Source: Imperialibacter sp040222815 (lineage in GTDB: Bacteria > Bacteroidota > Bacteroidia > Cytophagales > Cyclobacteriaceae). From it: DNA of 64,000 bases. The stretch spans positions 62,001-126,000 of the forward strand of contig NZ_JAVKCH010000036.1 in assembly GCF_040222815.1 (NCBI RefSeq). Direction: 5' to 3'. The notes below the pieces were generated by a model. That model saw only the letters and a program-made list of their open reading frames with translations, did no database searches and was not told the origin of the DNA. Below, piece by piece: positions 8,851 to 18,591 of this stretch; the stretch's first letter is position 1; each line of letters opens with the position of its first letter. The translations under genes were made by a program, and so were the position numbers.

Positions 8851-9303
8851 TCATTTTTCAATTTCATGCGTGTCCCGCACGCTGCTGAATGTCAGGTCGA
8901 GGAGCTTCCAGTCGCTTCCTTGTTTCTGAAAGATTTCGGTCACCGTAAATTCAGTCGACACCTCATTGGTTCGCACCACAGCATCAAGCGTAATTCTGCT
9001 CCATACGATGGCTGTATTTCCAAAAACCTCTACGGCAACGTCATGCACTTTGGCGTTCTTGTACCAGATGCTTCCCGTTTCAATGATTTCCAGCTCCCTT
9101 GCTTTCTTCCAGCTTCCGCTCATGTGGACAAATTTTGCTCTGTCGTCGAAAAGAACAGCTAGTTTGGCTACGTTTTTGTCTGCCATCCACTGCCATTTCA
9201 ACTGTGATAGTTCCTTGAGTTCCTTTTCAGTTGCCGCATTTTGTGCCAGGGAAACTTGTGCCGTAAATAAGATGAAGAATAGAGCGATAATTAATTTTTT
9301 CAT
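8851..9303 (-). CDS. exported DUF4440/NTF2-like protein (copy 2)
   Basis: 150 residues, with signal peptide MKKLIIALFFILFTAQVSLAQ and the same NTF2-like fold as its neighbour: LKWQWMADKNVAKLAVLF, AKFVHMSGSWKKA, TAIVWSRITLDAVVR, VTEIFQKQGSDWKLLDLTF. It is the first gene of the minus-strand run 9303 to 3947 and faces the AraC gene at 9536 across a 232-bp divergent region. Function unknown; members of the family bind small molecules in a conical pocket. Confidence 0.83.
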   Translation of the reverse strand: MKKLIIALFFILFTAQVSLAQNAATEKELKELSQLKWQWMADKNVAKLAVLFDDRAKFVHMSGSWKKARELEIIETGSIWYKNAKVHDVAVEVFGNTAIVWSRITLDAVVRTNEVSTEFTVTEIFQKQGSDWKLLDLTFSSVRDTHEIEK

Positions 9304-9336
9304 TTTAAAGATTGTTTAGTCATACCTTCTTGTGAT

Positions 9337-9353
9337 TGTCGGCGAAGCCGACA
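9337..9353. promoter_or_regulatory. perfect hairpin/operator-like inverted repeat in a divergent promoter region
   Basis: TGTCGGC gaa GCCGACA is a perfect 7-bp inverted repeat with a 3-base centre. It lies 34 bp upstream of the DUF4440 gene start at 9303 and 182 bp before the AraC gene. It may be an operator for the AraC-type regulator or a 5'-UTR hairpin; there is no U-tract, so it is not a terminator. The rest of the 232-bp gap shows no other clear signal. Confidence 0.4.
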
Positions 9354-9535
9354 GCAATGTGGATTCAGAGTTCAAAACGACTTTTCGCCCTGGGCTTGCG
9401 ATACAAAGATGATTCTACGTTTTTGAGTTGTGCTTATACAGATTACTGTTTCACCTACCAAATTCAACGATTTGGCTTTTCGGATAAGGAACCGATGACG
9501 GAACACTGTACTTTTAACTGGAAATAAAAAATGTC

Positions 9536-10435
9536 ATGGAAGAGATATCGAGATTTGAGACCATTAGCCAATACAATGCTTTCAACAACCACGAGACATT
9601 GCATCCGCTGGTGAGCGTGATAGATTTTTCAAAGGCTTCCCCCAGACGATTGAGAAGAACTTATTTTGGGTTCTACCTGGTGTTACTGAAAGATGTGGAA
9701 TGTGGAGATATGCGTTACGGCAAAAACACCTACGATTATCAGGAAGGAACGCTGGTGTTCATAGGTCCTGGTCAGGTGTTTGGCAGCGATGCAGGTGACG
9801 AACTTTACCAACCGAAAGGCTACGGCGTTGTTTTTCACCCGGATTTGATCAGGGGAACCTCGTTGGGTCGCCATATTGACGAATATACCTTTTTTAGCTA
9901 CCATGTGAATGAAGCACTGCACATTTCGGAGCGGGAGCGTCAATTGGTACTGGACAGCTTTTCGAAGGTGAAATACGAGTTGGAGCATGCCGTAGATAAG
10001 CACAGCAAAACGTTGATGGCTACCAACATCGAACTGCTCCTCAATTATTGCTCTCGATTCTACGACCGGCAGTTCATTACACGGGACAACGTTCACAAGG
10101 GGATTTTGGAAAGGTTTGAAAAGCTCCTCGGTGACTTCTTTTCGGCAGGTAAACCGGCAGAGCTGGGCTTGCCTTCGGTAGCGTACTGTGCCGATGAACT
10201 AAACCTGTCTCCCAACTATTTTGGCGACCTGATCAAGAAGGAGACCGGCAAATCGGCACACGAATTCATCCAGTTGAAATTGATCGACGTGGCCAAGGAG
10301 AAAATATTTGACCCCAACAAGTCGGTCAGCGAAATCGCTTACGAGCTGGGGTTTAAGTACCCGCAGCATTTTACCAGGGTGTTCAAGCAATGTGTGGGGG
10401 TATCTCCCCAGGAGTATCGAATGTCCGAAAATTGA
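9536..10435 (+). CDS. AraC-family transcriptional regulator
   Basis: 299 residues. The N-terminal half is a cupin-like sensor region (GTLVFIGPGQVFGSDAGD). The C-terminal 100 residues hold two helix-turn-helix motifs (YCADELNLSPNYFGDLIKKE and VSEIAYELGFKYPQHFTRVF) followed by the AraC signature GVSPQEYR. It is transcribed divergently from the DUF4440-flavodoxin-reductase-esterase run, which by gene order is its likely target. This regulator type beside flavodoxin and aldo/keto reductase genes is common in Bacteroidota. The effector is unknown. Confidence 0.92.
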   Translation: MEEISRFETISQYNAFNNHETLHPLVSVIDFSKASPRRLRRTYFGFYLVLLKDVECGDMRYGKNTYDYQEGTLVFIGPGQVFGSDAGDELYQPKGYGVVFHPDLIRGTSLGRHIDEYTFFSYHVNEALHISERERQLVLDSFSKVKYELEHAVDKHSKTLMATNIELLLNYCSRFYDRQFITRDNVHKGILERFEKLLGDFFSAGKPAELGLPSVAYCADELNLSPNYFGDLIKKETGKSAHEFIQLKLIDVAKEKIFDPNKSVSEIAYELGFKYPQHFTRVFKQCVGVSPQEYRMSEN

Positions 10436-10582
10436 TTTTCTGTTAAGCAGGCAAATTTGAGAAGCCTGATGCCTGTATCAGTATAGTACAGGACGGATCG
10501 GGAGTATTCATAAAGTACATTGCGTTTGTTTGACACATACTTAGAGCTTGACTGACGATCTTAAACCTTCAATGCTAGAGAA

Positions 10583-12253
10583 ATGACAATGAGCAACCAC
10601 ACCCTGAATAGAAGAAGCTTTGTTTCACGGCTGTCATTGGCCGCCGCCCTTGTAGCATATCCCGGGTATACCTTTTCGTCTCCGAACAGAAGGGATGAGT
10701 ATGTAAAGGCAGATACTTCCTACGGAGCCATCAGAGGAATGAGGATTGAGGGAGTTAGTATTTTTAAAGGGATACCCTATGCTGGAAAGGTGTCAGGCCA
10801 GAGAAGATTCAAACGACCAGCACCCCTTGACCCATGGACAGGCGTAAGGGATGGGCTAGTGCTGGGGGCACCGGCTATTCAGGGACCGAGGCGAGGGGAG
10901 CCAGATCCGGCAGAAGACTGTTTGTTTCTTAATGTTTGGACGCCTGCCAACGACAATGCAAAGCGGCCCGTCATGTTTTATAGCCATGGTGGTGGCTTTG
11001 TGGTAGGTTCTGGAGGATCCGGAGGACAGGATGGCGCCAACCTTGCAAGAAACTTCGATGTGGTGGTGGTTGAAACCAACCATAGACTGGGCTTGTTTGG
11101 CTTCCTTTATCTCGACGAATTAGGGGGCAGTGACTATGCTGGATCGGGTAACATGGGTGTAGCCGACATTGCAGCAGGACTGAAGTGGGTGAATGAAAAT
11201 ATTTCCCAATTCGGTGGTGACCCTAACAACGTAATGATTTTTGGCGAGTCGGGGGGAGGTGCGAAAACCTCATGCCTGTATACAATGCCAGAGGCAGCTC
11301 CCTACTTCAACAAGGCTTCCATAGAAAGTGGGCCTGGTGTTCGGATGTTGTCTACTGATATGGCAGCCCAAACAACCGCATTGGTACTCAAAGAACTTAA
11401 CCTTTCTTCAAAGGACTGGAGGAAGCTCGTCGACCTGCCCGCCGCCACGTTGCTTGAGGTGCAATCAAAGCTTCCGCCGGTACCGCCGTTTCAGGCCAAA
11501 ACTAAAACAGGAGGAATTACTGAGCCAAGAGCTGGAGGATTTGGGCCGGTGGTCGATGGTGGTATCTTGCCCAACAACCCATTTGATCCAACGGCACCGG
11601 TGATTTCAAAAAACAAACCGTTGATGGTCGGCTGGAACGAAGACGAGTACAACTTCTTTGCCTGGCAAAACCGTGTAACTGACGTCTTTAGCATGGACTT
11701 TAATGCACTGGAAGTTAAAATGCAGCCTCAATTTGGCGACGATACAAAAGCAATTATTGATACCTACCGCAAGGCAGGACCCGATGCATCTGCTCCCGAC
11801 ATATTCGTGGCAGTTTCATCCATCGTTATGATGGGGCTTGGCTCGATCGAAATTGCTGAGAAGAAAGCAAAGGAGAATGGCGCACCGGTGTATTTGTACA
11901 ACTTCGGGTACAAGTCGGACATGAAAATACCGGGCACTGACTATGAAATGGGTACACCGCACGCAATGGACATCTCATTCAAATTTAACAATGAAGTGCC
12001 ACCTAAAGAAGGGGAGCAGCAAAGGATGGGCTTCGGAGGTTCTAAGCCCGATAGATTTATCGCCTCGCACAACATGGCTGAGCTATGGACCACTTTTGCC
12101 CGAACAGGGAAGCCAGGTGGGAAAGACTTGCCGCAGTGGCCTGCCTACAACCTGACAGACAGGGCTACCATGCGAATTGATGCAAAATGCGAAGTCATCA
12201 AAGATAGATTCAGCAGCGAACTGGCCATGTGGCGGTCTATTGGACGATTATAA
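10583..12253 (+). CDS. Tat-exported type B carboxylesterase
   Basis: 556 residues. The N terminus carries a twin-arginine signal (LNRRSFVSRLSLAAALVAYP), unlike the Sec-type signal of the esterase at 5135. Catalytic features are HGGG at 135-138, EDCLFLNVW, nucleophile Ser223 in GESGGG and the His region GTPHAMDISFKF. Length is normal. It lies 45 bp ahead of the GntR-type regulator of the sugar locus, so it may remove acyl groups from the glycan or glycoside that the SusCD system imports; that link is inference from gene order. Confidence 0.9.
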   Translation: MTMSNHTLNRRSFVSRLSLAAALVAYPGYTFSSPNRRDEYVKADTSYGAIRGMRIEGVSIFKGIPYAGKVSGQRRFKRPAPLDPWTGVRDGLVLGAPAIQGPRRGEPDPAEDCLFLNVWTPANDNAKRPVMFYSHGGGFVVGSGGSGGQDGANLARNFDVVVVETNHRLGLFGFLYLDELGGSDYAGSGNMGVADIAAGLKWVNENISQFGGDPNNVMIFGESGGGAKTSCLYTMPEAAPYFNKASIESGPGVRMLSTDMAAQTTALVLKELNLSSKDWRKLVDLPAATLLEVQSKLPPVPPFQAKTKTGGITEPRAGGFGPVVDGGILPNNPFDPTAPVISKNKPLMVGWNEDEYNFFAWQNRVTDVFSMDFNALEVKMQPQFGDDTKAIIDTYRKAGPDASAPDIFVAVSSIVMMGLGSIEIAEKKAKENGAPVYLYNFGYKSDMKIPGTDYEMGTPHAMDISFKFNNEVPPKEGEQQRMGFGGSKPDRFIASHNMAELWTTFARTGKPGGKDLPQWPAYNLTDRATMRIDAKCEVIKDRFSSELAMWRSIGRL

Positions 12254-12298
12254 GGAGCTACTCACACAAAGAGAGATTTCCTGGGATACCCTAAAACG

Positions 12299-13330
12299 AT
12301 GAACAGTTCGGTTATATATCCTTATATAGTACTCGACGAACAGTCGGCCACTCCCAAATATCAGCAATTGGCCAACTCGATCATCGATGCTGTGCGGCAG
12401 GGCCATATCAAGAAGGACCAGGTGCTTCCTTCTTTGAGTGAGCTTAGTTTTGATTTTGAAATATCCAGGGATACTGCAGCAAGAGGCTATAAATACTTAA
12501 AAGAGCTAGGAGTATTGGGGTCAGTGCCCGGAAAAGGCTACTTTATATGCAATGATGATGTTAATCAGAGCCTGCGTGTATTCCTCCTTTTTAATAAGTT
12601 AAGCACACATAAGAAGATTATTTACGACTCCATTGCCACTTGTCTCAATCACCAAGCCGCCATTGATTTTTACATTTACGATAATGATTTTTCATTTTTT
12701 AAAAAGCTCGTTTCCTCCAAAAAAGACGGTTACACCCATTATGTGATCATACCACATTTTATTGAGGGAGGAGAAAACGCTCATGAAATCATCAACACAA
12801 TAGATAAAGAGAAATTAATCCTTCTGGACAAGCTTCCGCCTAAAGTGACCGGCAAGTTCGGCGCTGTTTTTGAAAACTTCGAAAAGGACATTTTTGATGC
12901 GCTCAGTCAGTCACTCCCGCAACTTTCCAAGTACCGAACGCTTAAAATAATATTTCCCAGCTACTCCTATTTCCCACATGAGATACTAAAAGGATTCCGT
13001 AGTTTTTGCGACAAGTACGCCTTTGAGGGCAAGGTGGTCAATTGGATAGCTGACGAACCAATTTCCAGCAACGAGGCATATATCAATCTGATGGAAGACG
13101 ATCTTGTCGTTCTCATTGAAAAGATCATCAACTCAAAACTTCAAGTAGGAAAAGATGTTGGCGTCATTTCTTACAATGAGACACCTCTTAAAAGGATTAT
13201 CCTGAACGGTATCACCACCATTTCGACGGACTTCACCATGATGGGACAAAAAGCTGCGGAAATGATACTCACTAACCACAGAGAGCACTTTGAAGTTCCC
13301 TTCCATCTAACCATTAGAAGTTCTCTTTAG
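12299..13330 (+). CDS. GntR-type regulator with periplasmic-binding-protein-like sensor
   Basis: 343 residues. Residues 15-85 are a GntR winged helix (PKYQQLANSIIDAVRQGHI, LPSLSELSFDFEISRDTAARGY, GKGYF). The C-terminal 250 residues look like the LacI/ribose-binding sensor fold, ending GISTISTDF-type ITTISTDFTMMGQKAAEMI. In Bacteroidota such hybrids respond to sugars and control adjacent SusCD loci. The gene is followed by a 389-bp region with a perfect palindrome and phased repeats upstream of the susC-like gene, its likely operator region. The inducer is unknown; a rhamnose-containing sugar fits the downstream enzyme. Confidence 0.88.
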   Translation: MNSSVIYPYIVLDEQSATPKYQQLANSIIDAVRQGHIKKDQVLPSLSELSFDFEISRDTAARGYKYLKELGVLGSVPGKGYFICNDDVNQSLRVFLLFNKLSTHKKIIYDSIATCLNHQAAIDFYIYDNDFSFFKKLVSSKKDGYTHYVIIPHFIEGGENAHEIINTIDKEKLILLDKLPPKVTGKFGAVFENFEKDIFDALSQSLPQLSKYRTLKIIFPSYSYFPHEILKGFRSFCDKYAFEGKVVNWIADEPISSNEAYINLMEDDLVVLIEKIINSKLQVGKDVGVISYNETPLKRIILNGITTISTDFTMMGQKAAEMILTNHREHFEVPFHLTIRSSL

Positions 13331-13599
13331 CCCGTTTAAAGTCTGTTTTTTTTGTATTGGCCCTCCCACTCTAAAAAAAGGCAATGATCGACACTGCTTT
13401 TGATGAAAAACGGATTACCGACTATCCTCTTTTTTTGTTCGTTCATCAAATTCAAAAGCGGTTTTTGGCCCGGGACAAAGTGACGGCCAGTTTGATAAAC
13501 TGTAAATTTTCCTGTGCTATTTCTTCAATTCTTTCACTCTGTTTCAATTGGACTGCATTTTGAAGTGTGGAATTGCATTTTTTTAAGAACATAGTTCTA

Positions 13600-13639
13600 G
13601 TTCAGTACAGTTCAGTACAGTTCAATATGGTTCATCACA
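13600..13639. repeat. four 10-bp phased direct repeats (GTTCAGTACA)
   Basis: GTTCAGTACA occurs twice exactly (13600-13609, 13610-13619), followed by GTTCAATATG and GTTCATCACA. The 10-bp period puts each GTTCA on the same face of the helix, as expected for an activator that binds in several copies. The block ends 80 bp before the SusC start. Confidence 0.65.
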
Positions 13640-13665
13640 GCGCATGATAGGCCATGATGGTCCCT

Positions 13666-13683
13666 TTTGCAAACGTTTGCAAA
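13666..13683. promoter_or_regulatory. 18-bp perfect palindrome, operator-like, upstream of SusC gene
   Basis: TTTGCAAACGTTTGCAAA is perfectly self-complementary with a central CG, the form of LacI-family operators. It lies 36 bp before the SusC start codon, a place suited to repression. No LacI-family gene is in the window; the GntR/LacI-like hybrid at 12299 is the nearest candidate. The palindrome is seen directly; its binding partner is inference. Confidence 0.7.
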
Positions 13684-13719
13684 TTCGATTAAATAATTTT
13701 TTCACCCAATTAAATTGTT

Positions 13720-16700
13720 ATGAAGAAAGCTTTTACCGAAAAAACTACAAGATCATGGCTGTCAACGATAATGTTGTTATTGCTATGTATCAATGGAGCT
13801 TTGGCTCAGAATTCGACTGTATCCGGCTTGGTTTCAGAGGCCAATGGTCAGGGGATTCCCGGAGTCAATGTAATCGTGAAGGGTACTTCACGGGGTACCA
13901 CTACTGATGCCAACGGAGCGTACTCTCTGGCATTGGAAAATGCGAATGAAACATTAGTGTTTTCTTTTATTGGCTACGCTACACAGGAGGTTGTGGTTGG
14001 CGCCAGAAGTACAGTGGATGTAGTGCTTGAACTTGACCTGAAAACCCTTAACGAGGTGGTAGTAGTTGGCTATGGCTCCCAGATCGCTAGAGATGTTACA
14101 GGATCTGTGCAGCAGCTGGATGCGGAGAAATTTAAGGACATGCCAGTGTCACAGATTACTCAAAAAATGCAAGGTCAGGTCACGGGCGTCCAAATCAACC
14201 AAAACACAGGAAAGCCAGGCCAGGGGATGCAAGTTCGAATACGTGGACAGATTTCACTGGTGGCAGGAAGCGACCCTCTCTATGTAGTCGATGGCTTTCC
14301 GATTGTTGGTGATATCAGCAATATTAATCCTGATGAAGTGGAAAGTATTACGGTATTGAAAGATGCCGCATCGACGTCGTTGTACGGTTCAAGGGCTGCC
14401 AATGGTGTTGTTCTGGTGACAACAAAAAGAGCTAAAGATGGACAGACAAATGTTGGTTTTTCTAGCTATTATGGTTTTCAAGCTGTCCCTCAGAAAGGCA
14501 GGCCTGAGATGATGAACGGCCAGGAGTTTGCCCAGTTTAGGAAAGAATCGGCAGAGGATTTAGGACAAACTCCAGATCCCGCATTTCAAAACCCATCGCA
14601 ATATGGCGAAGGGTATGATTGGTATGGTGGAATGCTGCGCACAGCACCGATTCAAAACCACAGCGTTTCCCTCAACTCAGGCAATGACAAGGCTTCTGCC
14701 TCCGCCGTTCTTGGCTACTTCAATCAAGATGGCGTTCTACAGAACTCTAACTATACACGCTATTCTTTGCGAGTTAATACAGACTTTAAGTTAAATGACA
14801 GGATAAAAGTAGGTTTTAATGCAGCTCCCTTGTACTCAAATGACAAAACGCCGAGTTCGGATGGGGCGTTCTATGCGTCAAATATAGGTGTTACTGCACC
14901 TGGAGGTCTGCTTAATAATGCCCTACTTACCTGGCCTATCCTTCCTTATAAGAACCCAGATGGATCTTTACCGATGACGGCATTTATTCCAGGAGTAAGT
15001 GCTTTTACTACACCCAACTGGTACAGATCGCTCAAAGAAATTACAAATGAGTCGACTACAACCCGGTTGATATCGAATGCATTTTTGGAGTTTGAAATTC
15101 TAAAAGGCCTTAACTTCAAGACAAGTGTAAACGCAGATATTGGAAATACTAGCTTTGCGAATTTCAAACCTACTACCGCCGCAGAGGCGTTGTTTGGCCC
15201 ACCACTTCCTGCCATCTCAACGTCATTCAGCAACGAAACTCGTTACTATTCCTGGCTGAATGAAAACATTCTTACTTACAACACTGCCTTTGGTGATCAT
15301 AAAATAGATCTATTAGGAGGTTTTACATCGCAAAAATACAGTAGAGATTTCTCGCAGTTGAGGATGACCGACCTGCCGGACAATCGCATTCAAACTGTTC
15401 AAACTGCCGCTAACATAGACAGGACACAAACTTTCGACGATGTGCAGGAATGGAGTTTACTATCTTATCTGGCACGTGCAAATTACAGCTATAAGGGTAA
15501 GTATCTTGTTTCTTTTGCTTTGCGACGGGACGGTTCTTCCAGATTTGGAGCAGACAACAAATGGGGTGCATTCCCGTCAGTTTCCGCAGGCTGGAATGTA
15601 ACAGACGAGGATTTTATGAATACCATCCCGCAGATTTCTGCCCTAAAAATGAGAGTGAGCTATGGCACAGTTGGTAATAATAATATTGGTAACTACACAC
15701 AATATGCAACTGTAAGCACCACTACAAATGCTATTTTCGGTTCAAATCTTGCTCCTGGTGCGAGTCTGACAACTTTAGGCAATAGCAACCTGGGATGGGA
15801 GACTACCAAAGCGTTTGATTTCGGCCTGGATGTTGGCTTGTTTGATAATAGAATCAACTTTGTGTACGACTTCTATAATAAGAATACAACCAACCTACTC
15901 TACAATGTAGCCATTCCTCAAGAATCGGGCTTTTCAACCTTTACCGGCAACATAGGTGAGCTAAAATTTTGGGGCCATGAGTTTACTGTAAGCACAAGAA
16001 ATACGGTAGGAGCCGTAAAATGGAATACCAATTTCAATATTTCGTTTAACGACAACAAAGTAGTTGCCTTGTCAGACGGTGTGGATAGAATCTATGGTGG
16101 CCAGGGCGCATATGCTACTTTAACAGAGGTGGGTCAAAGAGTTGGTCAGTTCTGGGGCTTGGTGCAAGAAGGTGTGTATGTTAATCAACAGGACTATGAT
16201 AGTTCTCCAAAGGCTGCGGCTTCTCAGGTTGGCACCGTGAAATTCCGCGACGTTAATGGTGATGGTGTGATCACCTATGGTGGAGACAACGACGACAGAA
16301 CCTATATTGGTAACCCTTTTCCTACTACTGTGTTCGGAATCACGAATAACGTGACGTACAATAACTTCGACCTGACAGTGGTGCTTTCGGGTACACAAGG
16401 CAATAGTGTTGCTGTAATGACGGACCAGGGTACAACCAATCTTGATGGGGTATTCAATGTACTCAGAGAGGTAAAAGACAGATGGAGATCTGAGGACAAC
16501 CCAGGAGCGGGTAAATATGGCAAAACAACCAGCGGCACAGCGAATGAGCGTGACTGGTTCCACTCACGATTCATTAGTGATGGCTCCAATATTACCATCA
16601 GAAACATAACATTAGGTTATACTGTCCCTGTTAAGTGGGCTTTCATTAGCAATGTGAGATTATATGCAAGTGGTCAGAACCTTCACCGTTTTACGAAGTA

Positions 16701-16839
16701 CAGAGGTCCTAATCCAGAAGTAAGTGCCGCTCAGGGTGGAAGCCAGGCAGCAGTAAGCGCTCTTAATACAGGCTTCGACTGGGCTACCTTCCCAGTTCCG
16801 ATGACTTACACATTTGGTCTAAACGCTACATTCAAATGA
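13720..16839 (+). CDS. SusC/RagA-family TonB-dependent outer-membrane transporter
   Basis: 1039 residues. A signal peptide ends ALAQ near residue 30. A carboxypeptidase-D-regulatory-like domain (about 31-115: VSGLVSEANGQGIPGVNVIV) is followed by the SusC segment TLNEVVVVGYGSQ, then the plug (VRIRGQISLVAGSDPLYVVDG, VLKDAASTSLYGSRAANGVV) and a long beta-barrel. The C terminus ends FGLNATFK, as expected for an outer-membrane barrel. With the overlapping SusD gene it forms the pair that imports oligosaccharides or glycosides by TonB energy. Length is typical. Confidence 0.96.
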   Translation: MKKAFTEKTTRSWLSTIMLLLLCINGALAQNSTVSGLVSEANGQGIPGVNVIVKGTSRGTTTDANGAYSLALENANETLVFSFIGYATQEVVVGARSTVDVVLELDLKTLNEVVVVGYGSQIARDVTGSVQQLDAEKFKDMPVSQITQKMQGQVTGVQINQNTGKPGQGMQVRIRGQISLVAGSDPLYVVDGFPIVGDISNINPDEVESITVLKDAASTSLYGSRAANGVVLVTTKRAKDGQTNVGFSSYYGFQAVPQKGRPEMMNGQEFAQFRKESAEDLGQTPDPAFQNPSQYGEGYDWYGGMLRTAPIQNHSVSLNSGNDKASASAVLGYFNQDGVLQNSNYTRYSLRVNTDFKLNDRIKVGFNAAPLYSNDKTPSSDGAFYASNIGVTAPGGLLNNALLTWPILPYKNPDGSLPMTAFIPGVSAFTTPNWYRSLKEITNESTTTRLISNAFLEFEILKGLNFKTSVNADIGNTSFANFKPTTAAEALFGPPLPAISTSFSNETRYYSWLNENILTYNTAFGDHKIDLLGGFTSQKYSRDFSQLRMTDLPDNRIQTVQTAANIDRTQTFDDVQEWSLLSYLARANYSYKGKYLVSFALRRDGSSRFGADNKWGAFPSVSAGWNVTDEDFMNTIPQISALKMRVSYGTVGNNNIGNYTQYATVSTTTNAIFGSNLAPGASLTTLGNSNLGWETTKAFDFGLDVGLFDNRINFVYDFYNKNTTNLLYNVAIPQESGFSTFTGNIGELKFWGHEFTVSTRNTVGAVKWNTNFNISFNDNKVVALSDGVDRIYGGQGAYATLTEVGQRVGQFWGLVQEGVYVNQQDYDSSPKAAASQVGTVKFRDVNGDGVITYGGDNDDRTYIGNPFPTTVFGITNNVTYNNFDLTVVLSGTQGNSVAVMTDQGTTNLDGVFNVLREVKDRWRSEDNPGAGKYGKTTSGTANERDWFHSRFISDGSNITIRNITLGYTVPVKWAFISNVRLYASGQNLHRFTKYRGPNPEVSAAQGGSQAAVSALNTGFDWATFPVPMTYTFGLNATFK

Positions 16840-16880
16840 TGGAATTGAGGATCATGTCAAACAAACAAAAGAGAACAACC

Positions 16881-18383
16881 ATGAAAAATATAAATTATCT
16901 GATATTAACTGGATTTCTCATGCTCGGATTTAGTTCGTGCAGCGACTTCCTTGAATTGCCTTCCGAAACGAACTTGACTTCGGCTACATTCTTTCAGTCA
17001 CAAAGTGATTTTGAGAAGGCGGTGAATGGCACCTATGCTCCTCTTCGAGGCTTATTTAACAGTGGAGGTAATGCAGCAACAGGTTCCTGGCTTATGGGTG
17101 AGATGCACTCTGACAATACCCGGTATAAATACAACCCGAATTTTCGAGCGACAATTGACCAGGAAAATGTGGCGGACTTTACAGTAATTCCTACTAATTC
17201 AGCGGTGTTAAATAAGTACCGTGGCTATTATTTGGTGATTGCCAGGGCCAACCAGGTACTAAGCAGTATAGACGGTGTAACATTTGATCCTGCAGCAAAG
17301 GACAACCTTAAAGGTCAGGCATTGTTTTTAAGGGCCTTGTCTTATTTTGACCTTGTTCAATATTTCGGTAAGCTTCCCTTGCATCTTGTTCCTTCAACAT
17401 CTCTTGATGATGTTGCCCTTCCCCTTTCTGAGGTAGATGTTATTTACGACCAGATCATTGCCGATGCTACGGAGGCTGCTTCGTTGCTTCCCGGCAAAGC
17501 TGATCAGGAGCTCGGACGTGCTACATCGGGTGCTGCAAAAACCTTGCTGGGAAATGTGCATGTTGTGCTGAAGAATTGGAGTGCGGCAGAAACGATTCTC
17601 AAGGAAGTGGTTAACTCGGGTGAATACGCTCTTGTTGCTAACTATGGCGATGTGTTTTTGACATCCAACAAGAATAACTCTGAATCAGTTTTTGAAGTTC
17701 AATATCGACAAGGTCAGGACGGGTACTCAAGCAACTTCGTTTACTCATTCTTCCCCATGCCAATTACAGCGGGAGAGTTAACCGAAACCATGGCGAACTA
17801 CGGCGTGGCACCTGCCGCTGTGAACGGGTTAGTACAACAGGGATACAACATACCATCCCCGGAGATCATCGCTGCTTATGAAGCCGACGATGAAAGAAAG
17901 GCTGCCTCCATTGGCACGGCAAAAGCAGGCGGTGTTGACTATCCATTTATTCTTAAGTACCTGCATCCCCACGCCACAGCAGGATTAACAGATGATAACT
18001 GGCCAATCTATCGTTATGCCGAAGTGCTGTTATTGCTGGCGGAGGCACTGGATGAGCAGGGAAAGTCTGCTGAAGCACTGCCTTTCCTGAACCAGGTGAG
18101 AGGCCGGGCTGGACTTAGCGATATAATCTCAACATCAGGCTTGCGTGATGCCATTTTTAACGAAAGAAGAGTTGAGCTAGCGTTTGAAAACAAAAGATGG
18201 TTAGACCTGGTGAGAACTGGAAGAGCAGTTGCCGTTATGACGGCGTTTGGTGCTAGTGTTAAGGCGAACCCGGAGAACTACTATTTTCCAGCTGGTCAAG
18301 CGCCTGTTCCTTCTGCTTTCACGTCAATTGACCTAACGTTTCCGCTACCTGCTGATGAAGCCTTGTTAAGTCCTAATTTCTAA
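16881..18383 (+). CDS. SusD/RagB-family nutrient-binding outer-membrane lipoprotein
   Basis: 500 residues from this start, chosen because it begins a proper lipoprotein signal (MKNINYLILTGFLMLGFSSC, Cys20). An in-frame ATG at 16836 overlaps the SusC stop codon but would add 15 hydrophilic residues ahead of the signal. The SusD body shows YLVIARANQVLSSI, LRALSYFDLVQYFGKLPL, RYAEVLLLLAEAL and FNERRVELAFENKRWLDLVR. It caps the SusC barrel at the cell surface and binds the ligand. The overlap implies tight co-expression with SusC. Confidence 0.95.
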   Translation: MKNINYLILTGFLMLGFSSCSDFLELPSETNLTSATFFQSQSDFEKAVNGTYAPLRGLFNSGGNAATGSWLMGEMHSDNTRYKYNPNFRATIDQENVADFTVIPTNSAVLNKYRGYYLVIARANQVLSSIDGVTFDPAAKDNLKGQALFLRALSYFDLVQYFGKLPLHLVPSTSLDDVALPLSEVDVIYDQIIADATEAASLLPGKADQELGRATSGAAKTLLGNVHVVLKNWSAAETILKEVVNSGEYALVANYGDVFLTSNKNNSESVFEVQYRQGQDGYSSNFVYSFFPMPITAGELTETMANYGVAPAAVNGLVQQGYNIPSPEIIAAYEADDERKAASIGTAKAGGVDYPFILKYLHPHATAGLTDDNWPIYRYAEVLLLLAEALDEQGKSAEALPFLNQVRGRAGLSDIISTSGLRDAIFNERRVELAFENKRWLDLVRTGRAVAVMTAFGASVKANPENYYFPAGQAPVPSAFTSIDLTFPLPADEALLSPNF

Positions 18384-18591
18384 TCGTTTACGCTTGGACA
18401 TTAGATATATACATGCGCCTAATAGCACAGTAAAACTATTTAAAAATGTAGTTTAAGTAGGTTAGAGGCTGCCGACAATGTAGGTGGCCTCTTTAATTTC
18501 CTTAGTAAAAAAAAGAAGGCGAAGTTTGGTGACTTTTTATTTCGGTCACATTGGAAAAACGGATAGTTTAGATTACAACCCAAACAATATC

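Larger units (their letters stand above)
13331..13719. other. 389-bp regulatory gap upstream of the SusC gene
   Basis: This region separates the regulator gene from the SusC gene. From 13586 it holds AGAAC-ATA-GTTCT (13586-13598), a block of 10-bp phased repeats (13600-13639) and an 18-bp perfect palindrome (13666-13683), listed separately. Further upstream there is a loose inverted repeat (TGCTTTTGATGAA near 13392 against TTCATCAAATTCAAAAGCG near 13441). No convincing TAnnTTTG promoter element was found and no gene is supported. Confidence 0.6.

Noticed and set aside
5135..12253. Recent duplication of the two type B carboxylesterases
   Set aside because: They differ in signal peptide type, nucleophile context (GFSAGG and GESGGG) and most of the sequence.
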